Shown here: positions 12,546 to 22,592 of the stretch, one piece after another
How positions within the stretch are numbered: position 1 is the stretch's first letter
How the letters are laid out: each line of letters starts with the position of its first letter
NCBI GenBank assembly: GCA_963966185.1
Contig: CAWZYM010000401.1
Span: forward strand, 124,001 to 188,000
DNA from: Rhabditoides inermis
Lineage: Eukaryota; Nematoda; Chromadorea; Rhabditida; Rhabditidae
DNA length: 64,000 nt
Direction of reading: 5' to 3'
The notes under the pieces: generated by a model
Databases searched by the model: none
What the model saw: only the letters and a program-made list of their open reading frames with translations
What the model was told of the DNA's origin: nothing
Made by a program: the position numbers and the translations under genes

Positions 12546-13409
12546 CTTTGAATTGTGTGTCTATCTCGAATTACCCTCTTTTATGCCATCTCAATTATTA
12601 ATATCCACGTTTTCATTATGCGCTGTCAAAACACGACCCGCGTTTTGTTTTCCCGCTCCTGTGATTAAACGCGTGAGAACATGCGAAAATTACGAAATAT
12701 GATAAATATACGCCTAATTACGCCTTGTTGAGCGGGATACGCTCGGTGGGACACTACGACGAGTTACAATAGCTAATCCCCAGGAATCACTCTCGGATTG
12801 TCGCAGAATATATATTCAAACGGCGCTTAATGAAAATATGTGGCTAGACGAGCGCTGCTCATATCATAGAAATACCGTGGTATTTACTTACATTAATGTT
12901 TAGGGAAATTATGTTATAGCCTGCTTTTGGTGCTGTGTATACTCTCCCATTGAATAGCTTAAAGTTTTCGTTCAAAAAAGATTGGTTACGCGGCGATTTC
13001 GAATCAGTGAAAATAGTGAATCAGCGTGAATTACTTGGGTTCTTTTTCGTGAATTACTTGGGTGTTGGGTTCCTATTGAAACCACCGTGTGTGTGCAGGT
13101 GTGAGTATGCGTGCGTGTATGTGTGTGGTCGAAATAATGATTGCTACTCATGCTTCTCGCCACCTCTCTCCCTCCCTCTCCCCCCCCCTCTCTCTCTCTC
13201 GCTCTCACTCTCTCTCTCTTTACCTCCCTCTCCCTCTCTCCCTCGCGGGCTTCCTCTGCGCGCTCTCGCCTCGCTGCGCTCTCTCGCCACAAGTGTGTCA
13301 CTCCGGGCAACCATTCGGTGCGGTGCCGATTCTATTCGAAATGAGACCTCTGAGGGGCTTCGCCGACAGTCCTCCGCTGTATTCTCGACTGCTCAGGTGA
13401 CACTCACAC
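12546..13409. other. Divergent intergenic region
   Basis: This lies between the divergent chitin-binding and TMEM145-like genes and probably contains both promoters. A CT-rich tract is at about 13165-13245. No other gene was seen. Confidence 0.5.
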
Positions 13410-16400
13410 ATGCTCGTTGCTCTACTACTCATTCTGCAAGCGCGCGTCGTTTCACCCAAGCGAGTCGACGGCGTCCTCGCATCGCAACAGGTATTTTCTA
13501 GTGTTTTTTCTATATATTTTTGTATATGATTGAAATCTATGTTTCAGTCGTTCCTATACCTCGATCGTTTCTGCTTTCTCTCCGAGTATGGAAACCTGAA
13601 TTTCGTCATAGAATATCCTATCGTGAGTGGTCTATTGATTTGCATAATTCATAAATGCTGCCTGCTTGAATACTAAATAAGGTCTTGTTCAGGAGATGAA
13701 TGTACAGAGTCTTCTGTTGTACTACGACACGCCAGATCAGTGGCCCGCTGTAAACAACGACTACATGGTACGGTAGTGGAAATTTTCTCATATTATTATA
13801 GTTGTTGAACATAATGAGACAGTGATGTACCTATTGATGAATATGAAAGAAATAATTGTTGACGATAACGTGGCAAGAAGTGGATAAACAATACTGAAGT
13901 GATCAACTACATATTATGCCCATAATATCAAACATTTTTTTCTGTCGAAGGCAGCTCGACCTTTTTTAGTCTTGCGATGAGAAAGTGCGGACCATGGACC
14001 CGACTGGCACGAACAATCAGCAGATCCGACTGTCACCCGAGGCGCAGACAAACGATCAGACAACCAGGTGATTATGCTGCTACGACGTTTCCTATTGACA
14101 GAGCGATCGAACTGGCGCTAATTATCGCAACAACGGTAAATAATAGGAATATCTTTTCGTGATTCTGACGGTTTTTATTATTGACGGAAACACGATAGTC
14201 TTCTATGTCTATGATGACAGGAATCTCTCTCGTCCTTTCACTCGTTGTCTAATTATGTTTTGACTCGCGTTATTTCAGATGTCAAGGCTACACGCACTCT
14301 CAAGGCAGCGACTGGGTGCGGTGCGAGGGCAACCGACGCTTCATGTGAGTTTCTCACTCACCCTCTCTTTTCTATTTCAATTGTTTGCGTATGCAGGTAG
14401 AACGAATGGAGACCAAACAAGTGTGGCTAGTTCAAGATTCATGACACGTACAAAACGAAATCATTGAATCATTTATAAGAACGCAAGATGGAATACACCT
14501 TTTTTGATTGAAACGTGTTTGTGAGTCATTTTGGAATTATTATTTATTATTAATTGACGAGGTGTTATTCAGTACAATTATATAGAACATTCGAAGGCTT
14601 AAACGAGCACTTATACGAACCAGAAAATGGATCTGAAACACATAATATAGAAAGAGTGGCAGCACATGTGAGAAATATCGATGACTCGAAGACGAAGAAG
14701 CACTTATACGGGGGGAGTATATTGGAATGATGCTTCCATCTACTCCACTCATTCAGCTCGGCTCGCCAGCGGTGGTGGTTCCTGGCCATCTCGAATTGCG
14801 AGAACGGCACGCAGAGCGTCTTCGTCACCTACCAGGTTCTCATCTCTAACTTGCATATCTCACCGTGTTTAGTTGGTGATGACCAACGGCGAGTCGGCGT
14901 CGGATTTCTTTTTCTATCACTTCTCAGCGGACGAAGCTTGTGAGTGCTGGCTGTTTTCCGCAAGTTCCTGAAGTCCTACCTATCCATGCAAATACTCAAT
15001 CCATATAGTAGGCTCGCCCACCAGTTTCGCTCTCTCGCGCAAGAGAGCCGAGCGCGACGAAATAGGTTAGACGACGAGAGACGGCAGAGAAATAGAGACA
15101 GGCGCGCGCCAGCCGGCCACTCCCGACAACCATGACACAAAATCTTTGGTTTTGAAAAGTTTATACCAAAACTCATTCAATAATCACCAATGTACATGAC
15201 TAGTCAATCATTGACAAGAAAAGTAATGCCATAAACCACGAATATACATGATGTTACACAGATCAGCGCAAACGTATTTATTTCGATTTAGCGATTACAA
15301 TAGAACATGACGATTTGATTGTTGTTAGGTGTATGTCCGAGATGTCAGTAGTCCTTGATGAAGACGCGCTGCTGGGCTGTCATCCACGAGAACCTGCAAC
15401 AAATACGTTTCAGGGCTATCGCTATCATCATATTGCTGTTGAATCACCACTGTTATGGATACATTTACACAAAGTAAAACCGCGAAGTTAAAAACCTTTT
15501 CTGTGCGAGAGTGCAAGGTGGAGAGTGGAGAGAACGGGCAGGCGAGGCGGCGAAGTTTGTCGGGTCACAGCCACGCGGTCTTCCCGTCTCGCGGGCTCGG
15601 TGCGACATCATCTGCAACCATGACGAATACTACAATAAAACACAACTAGATGAAAAATGAAAATCGCAATCATTACGTCCTTACCTCATCAAGAATCTGG
15701 CGCCACACACCCGCGATGACTGCGCAGCTTCTTGCGCAACGAAACCGGCTTGATCAGCGCGGTGCGCCAGCTCCATCATGATCCAACTGAAACACACTAC
15801 TTCGCAATGACAACTGTAGGTTGTAAGTAAGCACAATGAAAACTATTATAAAACACGGAGGCGACAAATATAGATCATGAAATAAACAGTCATACAACAA
15901 CGCGACATACGAACGGAATTCACGCATGGTAAGCTATTGTGTATGTTTTAAAAGAAGTGTCAGTAGTTTTTTTTGCACAAAAATAGAACATGAATACGAA
16001 ATATGAACCAACAAAAACATTCAGTAAATAAAAACAGCTGATTCGAATAGACGCGTCAGTACAAGCTCCCACGAAAATGTTTTCAACAGGAAATCCTGAG
16101 CTAAGTGCGAGCCTATTATATAAAAAATTATAACAAATACATACCAACAGAAAGAGTTTCGAAAATAATCAAAAACAGCTAAGCTGATGGAAACGCCGCG
16201 GGATGGCGGGAAGCCGTTGCGAATAGAGCAAAAAAATAATCGCGCTCTATCTGTAGATAGAGCGCGATAATTTTTTGATCGGAAAATGCTGAGCTAGTTG
16301 CGCGCTTAGTATACACGCTGTCTGAAGATGGAATTCTCACAAAATCATTTTGTACAAATCTGGCCGGCCGCCTCAATTCATACACGTTCTCATTTTATAC

Positions 16401-19400
16401 AAATGTCATTTCATACAAATGATCTGGTTTCGGTAATATGATGGTGTCTGAAGATTTTCATTTGGAAAAAGTTTGTGTTGTTTGCATGACAATTTACACT
16501 TGAAAGTTTCTTTTTGAATATGAACATATCTAACATATCCTCTCCTATTCCAGACATCTTCCCAATCAACCTCGCGTTTTTCGCGCTCGAATCCCTCCTC
16601 TTCCTCATCACCATTTATGTGGCAGGTGCGATTTCGATGACGTATATTACGTGCCAAACGTCGCATTACAGTGAAATTGAGTCAGCGCAAGATGCTGCAC
16701 CAAAGTTTCAAGCTGTTTATTGAGGGTGTCATATTTGAGGTGAGCAACCACAACGGGATTGGCGCCACACGTATGCAAAATTCCAGATAATATCGCTGGC
16801 GTCGATGAATCTCTATTCATACAAATATGCGAGGAGTGGTGAGGGGACGGATGCATTGAAACTACTCGCACAGGTCACACGGTCAGTATTTCACCCCTTT
16901 TTTACTGATCCAGTATGATGTTTTGTATAGATAGATAGGTTTGTTACCGATAACATGGGAAAATTGAAATTATAGTTTATATACAACAAGTGAGCAATAT
17001 AAAGGGCAGGTAAAAATGAGGGTTTCAATGATAATGAACATATGTATACTTGAACTCAGCAGCACTGTGATATCACTGAGTCCATACTTTCAACTGTTCA
17101 TCTATTATCCACTGTTGCATAGTTGCATCATTGTTTGAAGATCCGTAACAATGTTCATTATCATTGTTCATTATCATTGAAACCCCATTTATACCTGCCG
17201 TTTATATAGCTTTTTTTGTTTTTTTGTTTAGCCGGTTGAATCCGGGGTCCTCCTAGTCGAGAACAAGATAGGGTTCTTGGATTACGACGACGTCAGCAGA
17301 GGTAGTTGGGTTGGGTGGCGTCGGACGTCTTGAATTCCGTTCTTGAGTCCGTAGATGGTGCTGTGACGCCTTCTGGCTACCATGAGAGTGGATTGCCACA
17401 CCACAGGGGCTTGGTGAATTTCGCAAGAATGGTTGACTCCGAGGGGGATCGAACCAGCGACCGTGAGATTGAGAGGCGAACGCTCTATCCACTGAGCCGC
17501 GCCCCCGGCTATATAGCTCACTTTTTGTTTATAATTTCGATTTTCCCATGTTATCGGTCATAAACCTATCTATCTATACAAAACATCATTCAGGGAATGG
17601 CGTATGTATACTTGAACTCATTCATCATCTTTCAGGGCGGGTAGCATCTCCACATTCATACTCGTTCTCATGCTAATCGCAAAAGGGTACACTATCACTA
17701 GGTGAGGCCATACTCTTGTTGTTTTGTTTCCCTATTCACCCTCAAAATCACTGTATACAGCAATTCAACAAATTCTTACAAGGGCTAGAATACTATATGT
17801 CTGTAACCGTACTGGGTATTATAATCGTAGGATCGACGGTACAATTTCAGACATGTCATCTACAAAATTATACGTGTGGAAATGTGGTTTTGTTACTTTA
17901 CCCCTCACTGCGTTCAACCTGTAATTATAATGTTCATAGGTTTTATGGTTGATTGTTCCGGATTAGCTTTTTTGAGACGTTATTTCGAGAAACTCGTGTG
18001 ACTTTTTGAACATACTAGCCAACATGACAACTGATGGGGGAATAAATGGTTTATATATAGGTTCATATATAACTTTCGGTACAAAAGAGCTTTACTGTTA
18101 AGTATTATTGATTACACTGAGTAAATCTAAATCTTATTATAACAGTTTCTTTAGGGGTCGTCTTTCCACTTCATCTATGTGCAAGCTCACTGTACTTATG
18201 ACGTTCTTCATTGCTAGCTATTTTGCCATGTTTGTTTGGGAACTCAGGGTGAGTATTTTCACAGTTTATAAGACATTGTATAAAGTATAATGTTTAAAAA
18301 AAGTAACTGTCACCGATAACACGCACGCAAGCCCACGTCCAGAGCGAATACAATAGCAATAGGGCTAAATATGAAACCAACTCAAACTCAACATTTTCTA
18401 ACTGTAAGTCCTAAAATACAAGAAACAATAGCTGAGTTTCATGAAGAGATGTGTGTTTAAAAATACTTATCTGCAACATATCACCATCCAGGCGTTAGGT
18501 TGTGGTAAAAAAATCAAAACTGTGTCTTTAAACCAGTCGCTAATTGATGTGATAGGTGGTGCTATATGTTTCTTTCTCTTAAAGGAACAGTGGCGACTTA
18601 TTTTTGACTCGGAATTTTTTCAAAAATCCTATCAACCTAACATATTTTCATTTTTTGCGAAAGAACGACGATTCTGCGTTACTTTCGAATCTGCCACTGC
18701 CACATGGATGCAGGCGAAAATTTGCATTCAAAATTGTTCCCACCACGAATAGTCTACCGCCCAACGCTAACTGCAAAAATTGGGCTCATAAAAATGGGCT
18801 CACATAAGCGCAAACGAAAGACGCACGTTCACTTGCTTCATGGCTGCGTTAAGAACCCCGAACTTCGCGGGTCGATTCCGGTCACCACCCAAAGTTTTGC
18901 TCGTGTGAAAATGAGGAGTTGTGGCAGGTTGTGGCAGAAATAAGTATGTTCCTTTAAAGGCACAGTGGCGCTTAGTTTTTGACTTTGTTTCATTGCTTGA
19001 CCCATGGAAACAGGAAACAATTAAAGAAAACGCGAAAAAAAACGGCGTTTCCGCGTTACCTATTCGCTTACCAACATGTGCACGTGCGAAGCTTGGTAAG
19101 GCGAATTCGAACTTCGCGCCAAAATGCTTATCGGAAAGTTGAGCTCTGTGCGCATCTCGTCGATATGAGTTGGACAGCACATGTCGTTGTACTGTTGTGG
19201 TAATGCTCACGGTTCACGGACCATGCTATTCCGGTTCGATTCCCGCTACGTGCAATCTGTTTTGCCAAGATCTCGAGAGTGAATTTCGATGAGCCTTGGT
19301 AATTCTAAACGCCCCTGTGCCTTTAACATTGCGGTTCTTCTTTATCCATTGTTGATTGTTTCTACATGCAACATATCTGCATTACATCATCATCCAGGTG

Positions 19401-21540
19401 TTCGACCCGTCTCTCGTCACGTACATGTCCGAGTCTCTGCCGGGCTACCTGCTCGCGAGCTGGCGCGTCGCCATATGGACCGCCTACGTATTCTCCTCTA
19501 CCAGGACGGTGCTCAAGGTAAGTGTCCTTCTACGACCTACTTACCTGCACCTGAATGTTCTTCAACCCTCGTCCTAGCTTATTCTGTGATAGAACGAGTT
19601 TCATATTTTTTAACTTTCAGCAAATAGTGTAAAACTCATTTTTTTCAGTACCCCAGCAAGCGCGGCTTCTACACGATTCTCGGGATGCTAATGACGATAT
19701 GGTACAGTTAGTTTATTCGTATTTGTTTTGTTGATCAATTTTGCTTTTAGGTTCTGGATGGGTCCCGTGTCGCTCGTTATGGCCAACTTTTTGCTCGACA
19801 ACTGGGTAGGCTTTGAAAGAAATGCGTGTATTTAAAAAAATGCGTGTATTTTTCGCTTTGAAAAAATGCGTGTACTCTTGTCGTGCTCATGTCAGCTCTT
19901 CATGAAACATGATACATGAAACTATGCAATTCAAGACAATGGATCTCAGAAGACATAATTATGTGTTTATATACTCTCAGGTACGCGAGGAAGTGGTGTG
20001 CGCCGTCGATGACGCGGTCGTCTTCTATGGCCACTTTGTCTTCCTGGTATGTCTCTTCTCTTTATTGCTCCCTGCTCGCCTGGTACCGCATTCGTATTCT
20101 CCTCCGCACTTGCGTGCACTTTAAATGCCGATTTCTGAGACGGACGAATTATCCCAGCGCTAATAGTTCATCTTTATATATGACAGTTGCAACTTTTGCT
20201 GGCCATCGGAAAGGCCTCACCGACCATGAACTTTCCCCCACTGTACTAATATGACGATACCTCCACGCTCAGAAGTTTGTTTTCAAGCGATCACATTGAA
20301 AACAATATTAATATTTGCCTTCTAAAATAAGGGCGATCGCCCGTGCAGTCTCACTTTTCATCTTTGAGAGTACAGTGTAGCCACTATGTAAAGCCGCTTC
20401 ACTAATAATAAGCTTTAGCTGAACGATTCGCTTTTAGAGAGATTGGAGTATTGAACAAAAGTTATCACACCACAAGGATTACGTCACATATGAGTGTGAA
20501 CAATGACAACGGAGGGGCAGCAACAGAGTTCTAAATATTATGGTTCTGGACAACCAGAAATGAGAGTCCACCAGATATACAAAAAAAAACCTTCTTTCGG
20601 CCGCGGGCGACATCGAACCCGCGACCTTTCGATTGCGAGCCACGCGTACATCCACTGCGCCACCGCCGCGCTTTTTTATTGTTTATTAATTGACGAGATG
20701 TTAGTACAATTATATAGAACATTCGAAGGCCTATAAGCACTTATACGAAGCAGAGAGTGGATCGAAGCAGAGAGTGGATGACATTTTTTTCATTTTTTTT
20801 AATGACATTTTTCTTCAGACGCTCACCTGGCCGTCGACTGCCAACGTCAACTTCCCGTTCCACGTGCGCACCACGCAGGTGGATTCGGGACCCGCCGACT
20901 TCCCACACAACAACTACGAGGTGAACATGGTCACACTGACAAGAGTCAACGCGAACTGTGGGCGTTTTTTTCAAGAAGATCAAGTCATTCTTCTACCGTA
21001 ACACTTTTGCATCTTTGTGCGTAGACGAGGAGTACTCTCCGCACAACAACTACGAAGTGAGCATTTGAGCGTGCTGATCCATAAAAAAACTTATCCAGTT
21101 GTGGCGGTGACATATCACATATTGCCATTTGCTTGTGAGAATGACAAGAGTTCAACGCGAGACTAGGAACTGTAGGAGTTGAGTCTCTTTTTTCGTAGAC
21201 GAGGTTTTGATCTGTTCTTCCCCACACAACCATCACGAGGTGAGCATGCTGACAAGAGATTACGAGAGGTTGCGTATCTTTCTTCCCAGAATACATAGTA
21301 TAGTAGCCGGGTTGATTTGATCATTCGATTCCCTCGGTCCGTTTTTATTTTCACATAGCGAGTTGTGGACCTACTGCTATTGACAAAAGTCAACGCGAGA
21401 CTGCGAATTGTAGGAGGTGCGAATCTCTTTGTTCTCAGTCGAAAGAGTAGCGGACACAGATTGATCCCCTCGGTCCGTTTGCGGGTAACGGAAGATCGGA
21501 GGGGCACTTGCCGAAACCCGAGCCAGGCTTACACTGCTAG

Positions 21541-21610
<70 letters not shown>

Positions 21611-22091
21611 GCCGATCAGTGTTCCGTGAAATTTTTGCGCTTCGAAAAGTAGTTCCTGGGTGCTCACGGCGGTGAAACACTACACTCGCACCGGCACAAT
21701 GCGTTGGGGGTAAACAAGCAAAAGACACCCTGAGAGATCATAGCACAGCATCGATCGGTCAATCAAAACATGTGCGACACGCGATTCCTTGAACACGAAC
21801 TCGTTGCCAAACAATCGCAGTTATCGTTCGAAGTCGTTTAGACTACTTAGAAGGCAAATCGCAAAGCGAATAAGGCATATCGAGAGAACTTTGAAAATTT
21901 TGTGTTTTGAAGTCGTTGCAAAACAATCGAATAGATCGGGAGTAGTTTGAAGCTGGTTGGCGGTTATCTGACTACTTTAGGTGGCGTACTCGCAGAATGT
22001 GGAGCAGGCGGTGATCCGGCACGCGGCTACAGCTGCGCACGGCTCGCCGTTCTCGGTCTCGCCGCGGTCACGCTTCTCGCCCGGCACGTGA
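13410..22091 (+). CDS. TMEM145/GPR180-family seven-TM protein
   Basis: Eighteen exons give 480 residues: 13410-13490, 13548-13622, 13693-13767, 13970-14067, 14279-14344, 14757-14835, 14873-14939, 16554-16625, 16672-16739, 16787-16881, 17636-17701, 18155-18248, 19398-19517, 19649-19701, 19751-19805, 19981-20046, 20819-20920, 21981-22091. All phases agree. After a signal peptide, the ectodomain has family landmarks: LDRFCFLSEYGNLNFVIEYP, LLLYYDTPDQWPAV, ARQRWWFLAISNC and YHFSADEA. Seven hydrophobic segments follow from IFPINLAFFALESLLFLITI to the NFPFHVRTTQV block near the C-terminus. This order and length match human TMEM145 (493 aa). Family members are orphan GPCR-like membrane proteins; the ligand here is unknown. 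The ATG lies 13 nt after a GCTCAG acceptor. The introns are unusually rich in repeats (MITEs, a SINE). Confidence 0.93.
14531..14628. repeat. Dispersed repeat family C, copy 1
   Basis: The segment running from TTAATTGACGAGGTGTT through ATATAGAACATTCGAAGG to AGCACTTATACGAA recurs at 20686-20755. Both copies lie in introns of the TMEM145-like gene. Confidence 0.75.
15345..15786 (-). other. Exon-like segments antisense in TMEM145 intron 7
   Basis: Three minus-strand segments have good acceptors and open reading: 15685-15786 (one open frame, GT donor), a block starting at 15611, and 15345-15393 ending in a stop (reading ...WMTAQQRVFIKDY). They look like a small nested gene, but I could not find one splice chain with compatible phases. 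It could be a gene, a pseudogene or chance. Confidence 0.25.
16239..16274. repeat. Perfect short hairpin
   Basis: Arms ATCGCGCTCTATCT and AGATAGAGCGCGAT flank a 2-nt centre (GT). It lies in intron 7 of the TMEM145-like gene and may be part of a longer MITE. Confidence 0.7.
16915..17589. mobile_element. Long inverted-repeat MITE carrying a SINE insertion
   Basis: The outer arms start ATGATGTTTTGTATAGATAG and end with the reverse complement at 17589. They include a conserved ACCGATAACATGGGAAAAT block in both orientations, about 60 bp with few mismatches. Inner segments (GGTTTCAATGATAATGAAC near 17010 and GTTCATTATCATTGAAACC near 17165) are also inverted. A SINE at 17212-17509 splits the right arm. 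The element fills most of intron 10 of the TMEM145-like gene. Confidence 0.85.
17212..17509 (-). mobile_element. tRNA-derived SINE with target-site duplication
   Basis: On the minus strand the element starts GGGGGCGCGGCTCAGTGGAT (an A-box-like tRNA head). The B box GGTTCGATCCC follows about 30 nt later. It ends in an A-rich tail (AAACAAAAAAACAAAAAAA). It is flanked by the exact 9-bp duplication TATATAGCT at 17203-17211 and 17510-17518. No intact cloverleaf remains, so it is a SINE rather than a tRNA gene. Confidence 0.88.
18579..19326. mobile_element. Pair of MITE-like elements with TTAA-flanked CAGTGGCG ends
   Basis: The second element runs from TTAAAGGCACAGTGGCG (18954) to CGCCCCTGTGCCTTTAA (19310-19326), which is an inverted repeat with one mismatch flanked by TTAA. 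The first starts TTAAAGGAACAGTGGCG (about 18579) and its right end GTTCCTTTAA overlaps the start of the second. Both contain a tRNA-like B box (GGTCGATTCCGG near 18871, GGTTCGATTCCC near 19239). They lie in intron 12 of the TMEM145-like gene. Confidence 0.72.
20590..20755 (-). mobile_element. tRNA-derived SINE/pseudo-tRNA next to family C repeat
   Basis: Minus-strand sequence shows an A-box-like GTGGCGCAGTGG and B box GGGTTCGATG about 35 nt apart, then a run of T on that strand. It is followed by family C repeat copy 2 at 20686-20755. It lies in intron 16 of the TMEM145-like gene. Confidence 0.55.
20905..21450 (+). repeat. Decayed tandem copies of an exon/donor junction
   Basis: The end of TMEM145 exon 17 plus donor (ACAACAACTACGAGGTGAAC, then a block with GACAAGAGTCAACGCG) recurs in decayed form at about 21041, 21225 and 21375. 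Copy 2 has its own acceptor-like TAG and GTGAGC donor but the wrong phase, so it is not a usable exon. Confidence 0.7.
21541..21608. repeat. (GA)n microsatellite
   Basis: A near-perfect GA run in the last intron of the TMEM145-like gene. The matching CT run at 22209-22249 lies in its 3' flank. Confidence 0.95.
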
Positions 22092-22200
22092 CTGGCGGGG
22101 GGCGCGGACGGCAGCCGAACCACCACCACCGCCGCCGCCGCGTCCACACACGGACGACGCAGGAGCACCGTCACGCACACCTTCGTCGCGCTCTGACCCC

Positions 22201-22252
<52 letters not shown>

Positions 22253-22592
22253 CTCAACTTCCCGGTCGCCCCCGTGTCACTTTGTGATCTCTGAACTGCT
22301 GCGATATATACATAAATACACAGACATACGTGACATTTATTACACACACTTGGATTCACACACACTCATATACACACCGAGCGAATAGGAAGAGAGAGAG
22401 GGGGAGAGGCAAGAGATGGAGATATAAAGACATAGTGAGAGAGAGAGAGAGATTAAAGAGGGACGAAACAGCGAGACATTTGCGAGAACAGTGGTATATG
22501 ACGAGATCGCGAGTGGCTACTATATACGTTGTGCGTCGCTGGCCGGCGCGCGTGGCGGGCGGTGTGTCCGGCGGGCTGCCACGCACTCTTCC
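22092..22592. other. Convergent intergenic region
   Basis: This lies between the stop of the TMEM145-like gene and the stop of the PAN gene on the other strand. It holds (CT)n at 22209-22249 and a GA-rich run at about 22436-22453. No gene and no clear AATAAA were seen. Confidence 0.6.

Noticed and set aside
18804..19270. Possible tRNA genes near GGTCGATTCCGG and GGTTCGATTCCC
   Set aside because: A B box is present but no acceptor stem or cloverleaf forms. They lie inside inverted-repeat elements, so they are treated as element-internal sequence.
21025..21057. Extra TMEM145 exon (TAG/ACGAGGAG ... GAA/gtgagc)
   Set aside because: Phase 0 from exon 17 gives an immediate stop. Joining exon 17 directly to 21981 keeps frame and matches the family C-terminus.
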